From positions 9,698,001 to 9,762,000 of the forward strand of contig CM069435.1 of NCBI GenBank assembly GCA_035610365.1: a DNA stretch of 64,000 bases, given 5' to 3'. Below, one piece after another: positions 54,000-64,000 of the stretch. Numbering within the stretch: the stretch's first letter is position 1; each line of letters begins with the position of its first letter. A program made the position numbers and the translations under genes. The stretch is from Aquatica leii (lineage: Eukaryota; Arthropoda; Insecta; Coleoptera; Lampyridae). The notes under the pieces are model-generated. The model had not been told where the DNA came from. It did not search any database and saw only the letters and a list, made by a program, of their open reading frames with translations.

Positions 54000-54250
54000 A
54001 AGATACATAACTAATTTTTATACCGTTGGGGTTTATTAGTAACTCGCTTAAGTCTAGTACAGAAGAATGCACAGAAGACGGATCTACTTGGCTTTCGATT
54101 ACCGAAATTGTTATACTATTTAGTTCTACAGAAGAGATAAAATTGTTAGAACTATTACCCATAATGATCTTTGGAACGTTATACGACGGACTAGAATTAC
54201 TTGGAAAAGCTTCAGTTTTGTTTTCATTAAGACTTTTTGTCGAATGACTT
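54000..54250 (-). pseudogene. Possible retroelement polyprotein tail before the short LTR
   Basis: One minus-strand frame stays open for about 75 codons (NVPKIIMGNSSNNFISSVEL, SVLDLSELLINPNGIKISYV) and stops just before the polypurine tract at 53988-53999. No known domain. Confidence 0.3.
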
Positions 54251-55077
54251 TTTACTTAGTCCAAACGTCTTCTCCAAATGTTTCCGTCCTCTAATTTACA
54301 TAGATAGTTTTTCTATGATTATTTTAACTGAAGAACTAGTTTTTTTTATAAACAATGATACTTGTTTTCTGTAACAAAGTTAAAAACGAAAATACTTAAG
54401 ATAAATACTACAAACAGCATGATTTTTAAAGTTCAAATACTAATAAATGTCTCCATACATTAACGTTAAGAAACTATAAATATATCAGTATAATTGAGGA
54501 AATACATCAGAGAGTATTTTCCAGTGCTGATGATCCCCAAAAAGGTGAAACGGCTGTACACTGATTTTCTCTGGTGGTAATTTTTGCAATTTTACTGATA
54601 TAGTTATTTTTCACTATATTCGTTGGTGGCTTGCAATTATTCGATACGTTTTTCGAATTTTAGCGGTTAGCTAATCCAACTACCAACATGCTAAGATCAC
54701 TATAACACCAATTTGTTTATAAATTTATACTTGGCTACGAAGCAAATACAGTCATATTTAAGAAAATTTGATTATAAGAGGAAATAAAACTTTGATAAAT
54801 CTAAATACGTTAACGACTTTAAAAATCATATAAAAGACAACATAACTAGAATCTAAAATAATTTTATTTAATACATTAACCTTTTGTCTAATTTTTTTAT
54901 CAAAATCTTCAACTCGACAAGAAAAATTTATATTTCTGATTTATTTTCACAATAAACAGTTATTAATTTTGGAAAAATTAGAATTATTAGATAGATGGTT
55001 TATTGTACTTTTTTTTAAAAATAAAAATACATTCTACTGTAAAAGAATCTACGTCTATATCATATACATTAAGTGGG
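54251..55077. other. AT-rich DNA with no recognisable feature
   Basis: No open frame, repeat partner or motif could be supported here. Confidence 0.5.
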
Positions 55078-55990
55078 AAATGATTATTTCATTCTTCTTC
55101 TTCTACCTTTCTCCTCATTCTCACTCGACCGTCTAGGACTTTCTTCATCCATTTTTCTCTCTTCCCATCTTCGTGTAAAACCCAGATACCCATCTGCTCT
55201 AACTTCCTACATTGACATAGTAGGTGTCTAGGAATCATAACTACACAATCTACAAGCGTTTTCTTCCTTCTTGCCCCTGCTCCTAAATCTAGCTATTTAT
55301 CTGTGGTTTCTTTTTTTTTCCTTTTGTTTTTAGGTATTTTGGTAAATTCCCATATGTTTTTATTTTACTGTAAATTTCTTTTTTCTACGTTTTCCCTTCT
55401 ATTTCTTGCCAGCGTATTTCTTTCTTTCTTTCTGTCACCTCACTCTTTAGATCCCCTCTTCTTCTTTCCCTTCTCGCTTCCTCCAAGAACTTCTCAGCGC
55501 TTTCGTACACTTGTTCACTTCGCCACACTTCCGCCAGGTAATTTCCATCCTCCGCGTTTTTCACCTTCTATTCGTAACACACTGCTCTTCTGACTGCTTC
55601 AATTTGTCTTGTGTCCCTGTTGCTCTCCACCAGGGCTATGTACGAGGTTGTAGTTTTCTCCAGTTTTAGTATCCATTTTATGTACGTCAGCTATGTAGTT
55701 TCTAGCTGCCCTTCAATCCGCCAGTCCCACATTTTTACTGCGTGCATGAATATACTTTTGACTATAAAATCGAACAATATCATCCTGGAACTTTCGTTTC
55801 CAAAACATTTTTGATTTTTTTACGTTTAATGTTAGTTCTTTCATATGCAGGTGTTTTTCTAAACTTCTTATCAAAGCCTTCATTTTTTCTGATTTATTTG
55901 CCAATATTTCTATATCGTCTGCGTAAGCTAGTGCGAGTATTTTTGTATTGCTTACTATTACTCCCTTGCTTGTTCTCTGCCCAAGTGCAT
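55078..55990 (-). pseudogene. LINE reverse transcriptase tail and C-terminal Cys motif
   Basis: On the minus strand ILALAYADDIEILANKSEKM (55885-55945; YADD catalytic motif) is followed by LHMKELTLNVKKSKM. Toward the left end, CRLCSYDS, then HLLCQCRKLEQMGIWVLHED and KREKWMKKVLDGRVRMRRKV form the C-terminal zinc-type region. It resembles the LINE at 38,890-43,120 in layout but differs in sequence. Confidence 0.65.
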
Positions 55991-58900
55991 GAGGGGAGGT
56001 AATGAGGTTAGCTCAAATGACGCCGTTACTTTTTGTCGTGTAATGGTCTTTTGAAATGTGACATATCGAAGATTGTTTAATGTCTTACATAGTTTTTCTC
56101 CATATAGTCGCAAAAGGAATTTTTCGCCTACAGACGCAATCATGAAAGGATCAGAATTTAGACAATTAAAAATTGATATGTCCTTTCTAAGATTTCTGTC
56201 TTCAACCAAAATTTTGTAAGCGGATTCCCTTGCGAAAAGTGCTGACGTTGAATCGCAACCTGCTATCGCATGAAGGAACAGCAATGCTTCATTTTGCAAT
56301 TTGTAACTGTTTTCCCACTGGAGCAAACTTCTAGTGCAGTAGAGACAATCAGCGTATCAGCATCTGACGCTGCTTGATACGTAGTGATATTCGACTGTTG
56401 AAACTTTGTGCGGGACTTGTTCTTTCCACTACCCAAAAAGTCACGCTGTTGTGTTGCAATGGTAGCTTCATCAAAAACAACTTCACGAGAGTTTGTACAG
56501 CTCTCCGGAACTGTTCTTGACATTTTATGGAAGGAGGATCATCGTATCTATCAAACATCACAATGGAGGACGGCCCGTAATGAGTGAGGACGTAAGTTAC
56601 ATACGATGTAGAAATTTTACCATACGTTGATGAATGGGACCAGATAACCTTGTGCAGAAGATAACCACTATCTATAACGTATACATTTTCATTAGAATAG
56701 CACAGTTCCGTACACGGCTCAAGCTTTTCGATAAAATCAGCAAGGACTGACTTTTGTGTCTTTCTCATTTTTGATTCATCGAAGAGGGAAGTGGGGTAGT
56801 TCATAATGCATATGCATATACTGCTTAAATTCTAACTGCGATTTTAAAACACATGCAACAGTTGCTGGGGATTAACAGGAATTACCTCGTCGCGAACTGT
56901 TACCGTGCCGTTCATAAACGATATTGGGGTAACTTTATCTTTTCTTTTGAGTTTTACATCTGTAAACTTTAGTCCCGTCGTTCTGTTTTGTGCCTCGAGG
57001 CCAGGCTCGAAGGCACAGTCACAATTAATTGACGAATCCGCAACAATCCCTGTAGATAACGAAATCAGTTTGTCCTGTACTGTTTCATCAAAGGGAGAGT
57101 GTGCCTCAAACCATGAAAAAATCTGTCTAACGTCATGAAGGTCACGAGATTTTCGACTGTCTCGTAGTTCAACGTGCTGTTCAGATACATGAGTGAGTCG
57201 ACACAGTGTCTCCATTGCACTATAAACCTTCATGCATGCTTGCCGTCCTAAAATCTAGCGAGCAAGAGTGCTATTCGTTATTCCCCGGCCATGGGTGAGA
57301 CCTTCGGTCTTAAAAGCACGCATGAGGTATAGTTCAATTACCATATCCGTCCACGTGCCTGGCCAAAACTTATGAGTGCGACAAATAGTAAAATAGCCCA
57401 GGTTGCAAAACTTATGAAATTCCTCTGCAGACATCCTATTTTCTAGGTTTTCTATTTCCTGCAAATACAGGTGGGCACACTTTGCGTATTGCAAGTGTCC
57501 TGCAGCATGAAAAAAGGACAACGTGCTTCGTATACATTCCAAATGCAGTATCCAATTTCCTGAGCTCTCCGTTCTTATATATAATTGCATTAGTGCTACC
57601 AATCGGTAATATTCTACCCAAAGCTTTGCTGTGCGACTTGTACTGGCAACTACTTCACATTGTTCTTCAAAACGTTCTGAAACTCTGATCAGTGTATCGT
57701 TGGTCACAAGGTATTCTGGCAAGCAGGAATTATCTATAAAATCTGTTTGCAGATTACTGATCTCTTTCTTTGTAGTTTCCTCGAGGTCTGTCTGTTGCAT
57801 CAACATTACTCCAATAGCCAATTGTGTGAGAAAATGTGCCCTAACAGATCGTTTATAAGCGTGGCCATTCATCATGTGGCTAATTGACGCTTTGGCATAT
57901 ACTAAAGACCACACATCTTCTAACCCACTTCCGCCCATGATGTATCCGATTGAACCCATATAAGACATTAACAGGTGAAAGCCACCTAATCTTACTACAA
58001 CATTCGTCAAATCTCCACTAATGTTGCTAGCGACGATATCAGATGCTTTAAGATATAGAGGCTGATCGAATGTTACAAAGCAATGCTTCTGGTTTTGCTT
58101 TAGACACTGAGAAGCTGAAAACTTAAGTGCAGTGTAAATGGTGCTCATATTGGAAGGATCTAACCTTATGAAAGGCAACGCTTCTACGCTACTAATATGG
58201 TAAGGTGTGCATTTCTCGAAACCGGTTTGCATAAATCCGTTCCACGAGGGAGTACCAAGATTTCCTAAGCTGTGACAAACTAACCATAGGCGGTCCAAGA
58301 GAGGAAATCTATGGCCGAATCCAGAACGGATAGGCAATTTGTGAACAGTAGCCACATCGCGCGTTGTAAAATTAACTAATCCAACTTTTGCAGGCGCCCT
58401 ATACCATACAACTGGAAAGTCACCATAGGCATCAATGTTGTCTGCCTTTAGATCTTTTATTACCCTTGGAACAGCCCATATGACTTTTTCTATATCTGCA
58501 GGTGGTGTGGTGCACTTAATGTCACCCATACAATAAAAACTGTTTAAGCCATCAATTGTTTTGACGTCGTAGTCAGCATTGTCAAACACAAATTGTGTAA
58601 ATTTGTCTGTGTCGTCACTTTGTTTATTACTTGCTATCAAAGAGTTTTCCAATCTTAGAATTTCGTAGTAGGAAGAAAAATATCCCAAGCTACTTAGCAA
58701 CTGAATTAGATGCTTTGAAGCGAAACGTCTATGCGCGTAAAGGCCAACACCAAGCAGCAGGGGCGAAAGAAAAGATCGAGGCCTGCAAGCGGACATCACT
58801 GCTTGTTCGACGGCAGCTCGCTTCAACTCCAAACCTTCCGAGTTGATCTTTGATTGGAGTATTACGTCAAAGAAACATCTTAGAGAATCTGGTACAGATA

Positions 58901-59863
58901 AGTGATGAACAGGAGGATATTCGTCTATGTTGTTTACCAGAATTCGTATGTCCTCTCTTATTATTTCTGCAGCAGTTTTGACTATTCGACGTCTTTCGTC
59001 GCATTTATCTTTTCGGTATACCATGAGTTATGCAGAATTTTGTGAGCCGAATCCTTAAAACTGGCTACTGCCATCTGACCTGACTTTTCAGTTGTTATCG
59101 CCATAGCGCTTCTGAAGTTTCAATTTTAGCCATTTACTACTGTATCCTTCGTGTTGATTCCCAAATCGGTAATAGAATATTGACATTCTTCGCCTATTTT
59201 TCATGAACTGGCAAAGACTGTCAAATGCTGCTGTTAGCATCAGATCTTTAATTTTTTTACGGTGCCTAGTTGTTGCAGGTTCCTTACGAAATTCCAAATG
59301 ACAATTTTGATGGTATCTTGCCTCCGCCGCTACTAAATTACCTACGTTGTTAATACGTGCCAATACAGTCCGTCCTAATAAATCGTCTCTTTCTAAAGCA
59401 TGAACAACAAGAGTTGTTTTAAAGGGGATTGTTTCGACCTGATGAACAGTATTTCTGTATTTTAAAGCTTTTTTGTTTTCAACATTTTTATTTGCTTCTA
59501 ATCGGCAAAACATACAGTGGGTTGTGAAATCAAATCCGTTCCCATCCAAAGCAGCTCGAGTGCGGGATTAAGGTTCTTTCTTTTCAGTCTCCGGAATCGG
59601 TTGCACCTTTTTAGCAGAAGGCTGGATATTAGTTTTACTAGTATATGTTTTAAAGCAAATTGAATGAAGTTTGATCTGTTGAACACTTTCCAGTTTTTTT
59701 GATAAACCATCTTGTCTTTGCTCACTAGCGGCTCTTACAGTTGCCAGACCAAGTTTTACGACGTTATAAGCTTCATCCGAGGTAGAAAATAATTTCTCGC
59801 AGATGAGACAAGTTTCAAGGTCATCTATTCTTGTAGGTATTAATTCAATTTGTACTGTAATGA
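55958..59863 (-). pseudogene. Decayed gene of an unclassified repetitive family with FEN/PIN-like nuclease motifs
   Basis: Most of 59863-56349 lies in one minus-strand frame broken by a few stops (for example 59565, 57252) plus local frameshifts at 59025-59087 and 56800-56845. N-terminus: Cys/His pairs CLICEKLFSTS with LHSICF, then CMFCRLEANK with YHQNCHLEF. Middle: a 589-codon open part (59024-57255) with DVILQSKINSEGL, HLGGFHLL-like and GYIMGGSGLEDVWS. C-terminus: VYVIDSGYLLHKVIW, IVMFDRYDDPPS, SDADTLIVSTALE and LHAIAGCDSTSALF. The Asp pattern and the GCDxTSALF turn resemble FEN1/PIN-type nucleases; part of that domain is deleted near 56300. I recall similar uncharacterised multi-copy proteins in cnidarians, molluscs and insects, but no family name. 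Confidence 0.6.
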
Positions 59864-60526
59864 ATCGAGATAATCGTATATTGATTGAACAATAACACAG
59901 GCCAACAAAAAAAATTGTGATTTGAATTTGTTTATTTTTTTGGAGTGGTGAGGGTTAAAATAATAAAGAATCAACATTTTTTTGGTTCTAGCACGCACAC
60001 TTTTTAAATAATTTTTTAAGAAGTGATAACAAACCTTACGTGATAGGGATAAATGGTACTCGGATTTGAATTCAGTAGGCCAAGATTATACAAAATAAGA
60101 TATCAGATCAAAATCAACTTTCAAAAGATCAAAATTTGTTGGCCTTTGTAATCAAAGCAAACCTGGAATGGAGATAACTTTCATCTGCTGTTAAAAAAAG
60201 AAATGTATCCCTTACTTACTATGGAGTGAGACCATAAATGTGACAAATTGTTGTATCTGGACTTGTAACAATGCCGCATAAACACGTAATATGACATTTT
60301 TATCGAAACGTGCAAAGTAGTACAGAAATTGTAATAGTTAAAACATGCACATACATGTAATAAAGTCTTAGGTGATATTTTAGAATCTCAGGTGTATTGT
60401 GTTAATAGTAACAAGTACATGGTCAATTTATTCAGTAAATCTTAGATATTAAATAAAAACTTTATCGGTTATTACAGTCAAAAGTTTTTCTACAACAATT
60501 CTACTACTGTAACTGAATTAATAACA
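59864..60526. promoter_or_regulatory. Intergenic region and presumed SLC5 promoter
   Basis: AT-rich, no coding sequence. The SLC5 gene starts at 60527, so its promoter and 5' UTR must be here; I see no certain TATA box. Confidence 0.35.
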
Positions 60527-62595
60527 ATGACACATAACCGGAGTGATTTATTTTCATGGTTTGATTACATACTTTTTACTGGAATGCTTATTATCAGTAT
60601 GGCAATAGGTATTTATTTTGGATTTTTTGGCAAAAAACAACGTACTGCTGATGAGTATCTTAAAGGCAGCAAACAAATGACAGTGGTGCCAATAGCAATT
60701 TCTTTAATAGCAAAGTATTTTTACATCATTTTAATAAGTATAATGTATATTTAAGTTTTTAGTCAAATATCTAGTACAACTTTATTGGCAGTACCAGCCG
60801 ACATTTACAGATTTGGAAGCAACTATGTGTGGATAGGTTTAGCAACCATAATTGAGTGTATTATTACCTATTACGTTTATTTGCCAGTTTTTTTCAACCT
60901 TCAAGTTACTAGTGTTTATGAATACATAGAAATGAGATTTGACAGAAGATTAAGATTCTTGACGTCGCTTCTTGGAATTTTAGCTGTATTTGTGTTTTGT
61001 CCAATTGTTGTTTACATACCGTCATTAGCTTTTTCTCAAGGTATACTTGTATAATGCCAATTTTTTTTGGTTAAATATATCTTTATAGTTACTGGTTTTA
61101 ACGTGCGCTTGATTGCTTGTATAACATCAGTAATATGTATATTTTACACCAGCATAGGAGGACTGAAAGCAGTGGTATGGACTGATACAGTACAGTTTCT
61201 TATCATGATTACAACTTTTCTTATTATACTGTTTCTGGGTGTTTCGAAAATTGGTGGCTTTAAATTTATGTGGAGTAAATCTGTCGAAGGTGGTCGATTA
61301 GATATAATTGAGTAAGAGGAGTAACAAGCAACAACACGCTAATTACGATTCTTTTAGTTTTAGCTTTGATCCTACTCTCAGAGATAGTTTTGGCGCGTTA
61401 ATAATTGGAGGAACCATACAGTGGTTGTCGTGCACTGCAGTATACCAAGGATCTGTGCAAAAATTTATGTCAGTACCAAGTTACAAAGAAGTTAAACAGT
61501 GAGTTTACAGTTTTAATCTATACCTAAATAACGTAATTTTGTTTTTGTAGGGTTATGCCTTTTTATGCTATGGGCATGGTACTTTTTCACATGTTTGCAA
61601 CATTTACTGGATTATTGTTATATGCTCGATTTTGGAATTGTGATCCTTTATCTACTCAAAAAGTTTCTCGTTTAGAACAACTTGTGCCTTACTTGGTTAT
61701 GGAAATTGCTGGCGAGTTTCCCGGATTGCCTGGTATTTTTATTGCGGGCGTTTACAGTGCCGGATTAAGGTGAATTTAGATTAAAAATGAATTACTAATA
61801 ACACGCACCAAAATAATAGTTCACTATCCGCAAGTTTAAACACTTTGTCAGCTATCATCTACGAAGTATTCGTAGCACCGTTTATACCTCAAAATACATC
61901 ACAAAGCTGCATCAGCACCATTCTCAAATTTATTGTGCTTATTATAGGAGTGATATCAACTATACTTGTGTTAGTTTTTGAAAAACTCGAAGGAATCTTT
62001 GCAGTATATACAGCGTTGATTGCTCTTTCTTTCGGACCTCTTTTAGGTTTATTCACTTTAGGAATGCTAATTCCTAAAGCCAATTCTACGGTAAATACTA
62101 AATTAGATAACATAAATACTAATAAACAGTTTTAGGGAGCGTTTGTTGGTGCTTCTATTAGCTCAATAGTAGTATCATGGATTGCTGTTCAAAATCAAAG
62201 ATATCAGTCAGTAATTGTGGCTAATTTTATTAAACCCACGTCTACAGATGGTTGTAATGTCACAATTGCAACTATAAATTTGGTGTAAGAATTAATCTTA
62301 TTAACGCAACTACTTTAAAAAGAGTTTTTGTTTTAGAAACCAAGCTCAAGTCGATTCTCCATTTATCCTGTACCGTATATCGTTTTGGTTTTACTCCTGC
62401 ATTTGTCTTTGTATGACTGTAATCATTGGAGTAATTGTAAGTTGGTTTACAAAACATGACAAAGAACCTGTCCCTTTAGAACTTCTAAGTCCGATTATAC
62501 ATTCTTTTGTAAAAGAAAAAATAACAATAGAATTATCAAATATTAACAGTAAAGCAAACAGAAAAGAAGAAGTTGTTTTAATAAAAAAAAATTGA
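60527..62595 (+). CDS. SLC5-family sodium-coupled solute transporter (SMCT/SMVT-like)
   Basis: Eight coding exons with GT-AG borders and matching phases: 60527-60714, 60763-61040, 61089-61311, 61358-61498, 61551-61769, 61820-62090, 62136-62284 and 62337-62595, giving about 575 aa, the normal size for SLC5. The N-terminus has an early membrane segment (FDYILFTGMLIISMAIGIYF) then RTADEYLKGSKQMTVVPIAI. The family core is clear: TLLAVPADIYRFGSNYVW, SVYEYIEMRFDRRLRFL, YTSIGGLKAVVWTDTVQ, PTLRDSFGALIIGGTIQWL, AVYQGSVQKFMSVPSYKEV, GIFIAGVYSAGLRSSLSAS and LSFGPLLGLFTLGM. Such proteins span the plasma membrane about 13 times and import monocarboxylates or vitamins with sodium; insect SMCT-like members are the best fit. 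The apparent stops at the ends of single frames disappear once introns are removed. Confidence 0.9.
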
Positions 62596-62689
62596 TAACA
62601 TAATTATTTTATTTTAAATTCATAAGATCTCTAGAAAGCATTTGTAAAAATTAATAAAAAAATAGTCACCGTTGTGTTAAATTTGTCGT
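62596..62689 (+). other. SLC5 3' UTR
   Basis: Short AT-rich tract after the stop with AATAAAAAAA near 62654 as a possible polyadenylation signal. Confidence 0.4.
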
Positions 62690-62938
62690 TCCTATTGAAC
62701 TTAAAGGAAAAATTATTGTTGTGGAAGCTTTAGTCGACTTTCCGCACAATTTAATTTTTGAAAACAGGCATTGTTCCTGATCTTAGAAAAGGTGAATGGC
62801 GTTTCAAAAGTTTGAATACTATCCCACCTTTAGAAAATAAGAATTCAGTTATTTATTTTCGTTAAGATCTCTCGTCAGAACAGCTTAAGCAACTGGACAC
62901 TTTAGTTGATACCTATTTTTCTTTTTTGGATAAAATTT
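62690..62938 (+). pseudogene. Gypsy-like protease/RT junction scrap
   Basis: Frame pieces VPIELKGKIIVVEALVDFPH, GIVPDLRKGEWRFKSL and SEQLKQLDTLVDTYFSFLDK resemble the linker between protease and RT in Gypsy polyproteins. It ends where GC-rich LINE leader sequence begins (about 62940). Confidence 0.35.
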
Positions 62939-62939
62939 T

Positions 62940-64000
62940 TGGGCGCCCCGTGTGGGGTTGCTAGTCCCCCATCGGGCGCCTTGCCAGGTGGCGGATAGGG
63001 GAAAGCTCGCTAGATATGGCGGGTACCGGGGAAATAAAATACCCGGGGCGGACCAAAACTAGCAAAACAGATACCAGAAACGGCTGATCCATAGTGGACG
63101 GCTTTAAAAAACAGCGTCTGAACCATAGTGGGCGGTTGAGTCATAGGTTCTCCAAAAGGGGGTTATGGCGTTAAGCATTAACTACCCAACACATAAAAAA
63201 CATTAAGAGAAAAGAGGATAACAGGGTGGAAGAATAAAAATAATCCCCGGCTGGTAATCCACACCTCATCAAGAGGGAGCCCCATCGGATACGGTCCTAA
63301 AGACCCAGTTTAAAGAGTCAACCACAAAACAAAAAAGACATTAATAACCAATGAAACAAAAAAGAAAGGAAATGGAACAGAAACCATAAAAGGAATGTTG
63401 CACTGTTGTAGTGGAGTGAATAAGAAACAAGCAAAAGCAAGGGTAAAAGTTCTCATAAAAAACAAATACAAGAATAGGGTCAAAACCAATGAATAGAACA
63501 ATAATAAAAAAAAATTCAAAGATATATTCTAGAGAAATTACGATAGTAGGGGTATACGGACCAACGGATAATAACCTAGTGATAGAAAAAGATAAATTCA
63601 TACACAGTCTAACGGAAGTAACAGAGAAAGTAAAAACAACAGGAGAAATTATAATAGCTGATGATTTGAATGGAAGAACATGAAGCAGGAAGAAGGATGA
63701 AACTGTGGGACAGTTTGGAGAGGAGATCGTGAATCATAACGGTGAAAGAATAACAGAAATGTGTGAACTACAAAATCTCAAAATAATGAACGGATTTTTC
63801 CAACACAAAAACATACATAAATACACCTGGACGCAAGAAACAAGAAACAGGAACGGATTTCAAACAGAAATTTAATGAAGCAGCCACTGAAGCAATTAAT
63901 GTGAAAAAACAACTATACAAAAAATGGCTAAGCACAAAAAAGAACGAAGACTATAGAAAGTACAGAGAAAAAAATAGGGAAGTAAAAACGCTAATCGTTA
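62940..64000 (+). mobile_element. 5' part of an endonuclease-bearing LINE (internally deleted)
   Basis: A GC-rich leader (62940-63060) precedes an AP-endonuclease fragment: frame 63489-63683 reads REITIVGVYGPTDNN and IIIADDLNGRT (GDFNAR-type block). It continues in a shifted frame with NGERITEMCELQNLKIMNGF and KYTWTQETRN. After 63860 the reading jumps to VKKQLYKKWLSTKKNEDYRK, a pre-RT linker, so a deletion has joined endonuclease to RT linker. It runs off the window. It most resembles RTE/R4-like LINEs often annotated as craniofacial development protein 2-like. Confidence 0.65.

Noticed and set aside
60714-61360. SLC5 gene as a pseudogene because single-frame reading meets stops
   Set aside because: The stops fall inside short GT-AG introns; joining exons gives an uninterrupted ~575-codon reading.

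Overview
The window looks like nuclear DNA of an insect. It is AT-rich, has short GT-AG introns, carries conserved animal genes (an LSM14/trailer-hitch gene, two 15-hydroxyprostaglandin-dehydrogenase-like SDR genes and an SLC5 transporter gene), and is packed with insect-type transposable elements of nearly every class. The mix of LINEs and DNA elements suggests a beetle or similar holometabolous insect, but that is a guess.

Layout. 1-2,013: broken Ty3/Gypsy fragment with protease and integrase but no reverse transcriptase. 2,611-12,155 (+): six-exon LSM14 gene; its 7.7-kb second intron holds about 24 copies of a ~174-bp tandem repeat and a mariner remnant. 12,970-14,215: mariner and LINE remnants. 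14,266-14,554: hAT-type MITE with terminal repeats and near-matching 8-bp target duplications. 14,571-21,000 (-): Gypsy element with both LTRs; its pol carries a TARG1/OARD1-like macro domain in frame after the integrase C-terminus. This is the most striking find. 21,184-23,711 (+): pogo/Tigger element with a PHD-like zinc finger. 23,769-24,307: copia tail. 24,369-37,504 (-): SDR gene A, whose 12-kb third intron contains two Gypsy remnants and a DNA transposon with an intact 831-codon DUF7869-like ORF. 38,890-43,120 (-): purine-rich LINE. 43,371-44,640: RTE-like reverse transcriptase split by about 1 kb of unknown DNA. 45,476-46,754 (+): SDR gene B. 47,548-53,089: BEL/Pao element with an LTR interrupted by a palindrome-rich element, with LINE-like sequence on both sides. 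53,851-54,250: possible short LTR. 55,078-55,990 (-): LINE RT tail. 55,958-59,863 (-): decayed gene of an unclassified repetitive family with N-terminal zinc motifs and FEN/PIN-nuclease-like motifs. 60,527-62,595 (+): intact eight-exon SLC5 gene. 62,690-64,000 (+): Gypsy scrap and the 5' part of an endonuclease-bearing LINE.

How it fits together. The two SDR genes are a divergent (head-to-head) duplicate pair with the same first four coding-exon lengths (96, 127, 107, 332 bp) and the same intron phases; gene A's third intron has swollen from hundreds of bases to 12 kb through insertions. LSM14 is an RNA-granule/translation-repression factor and SLC5 a sodium-coupled solute carrier; no shared pathway among the host genes is evident. 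All domain calls come from reading translations by eye; no database search was run.
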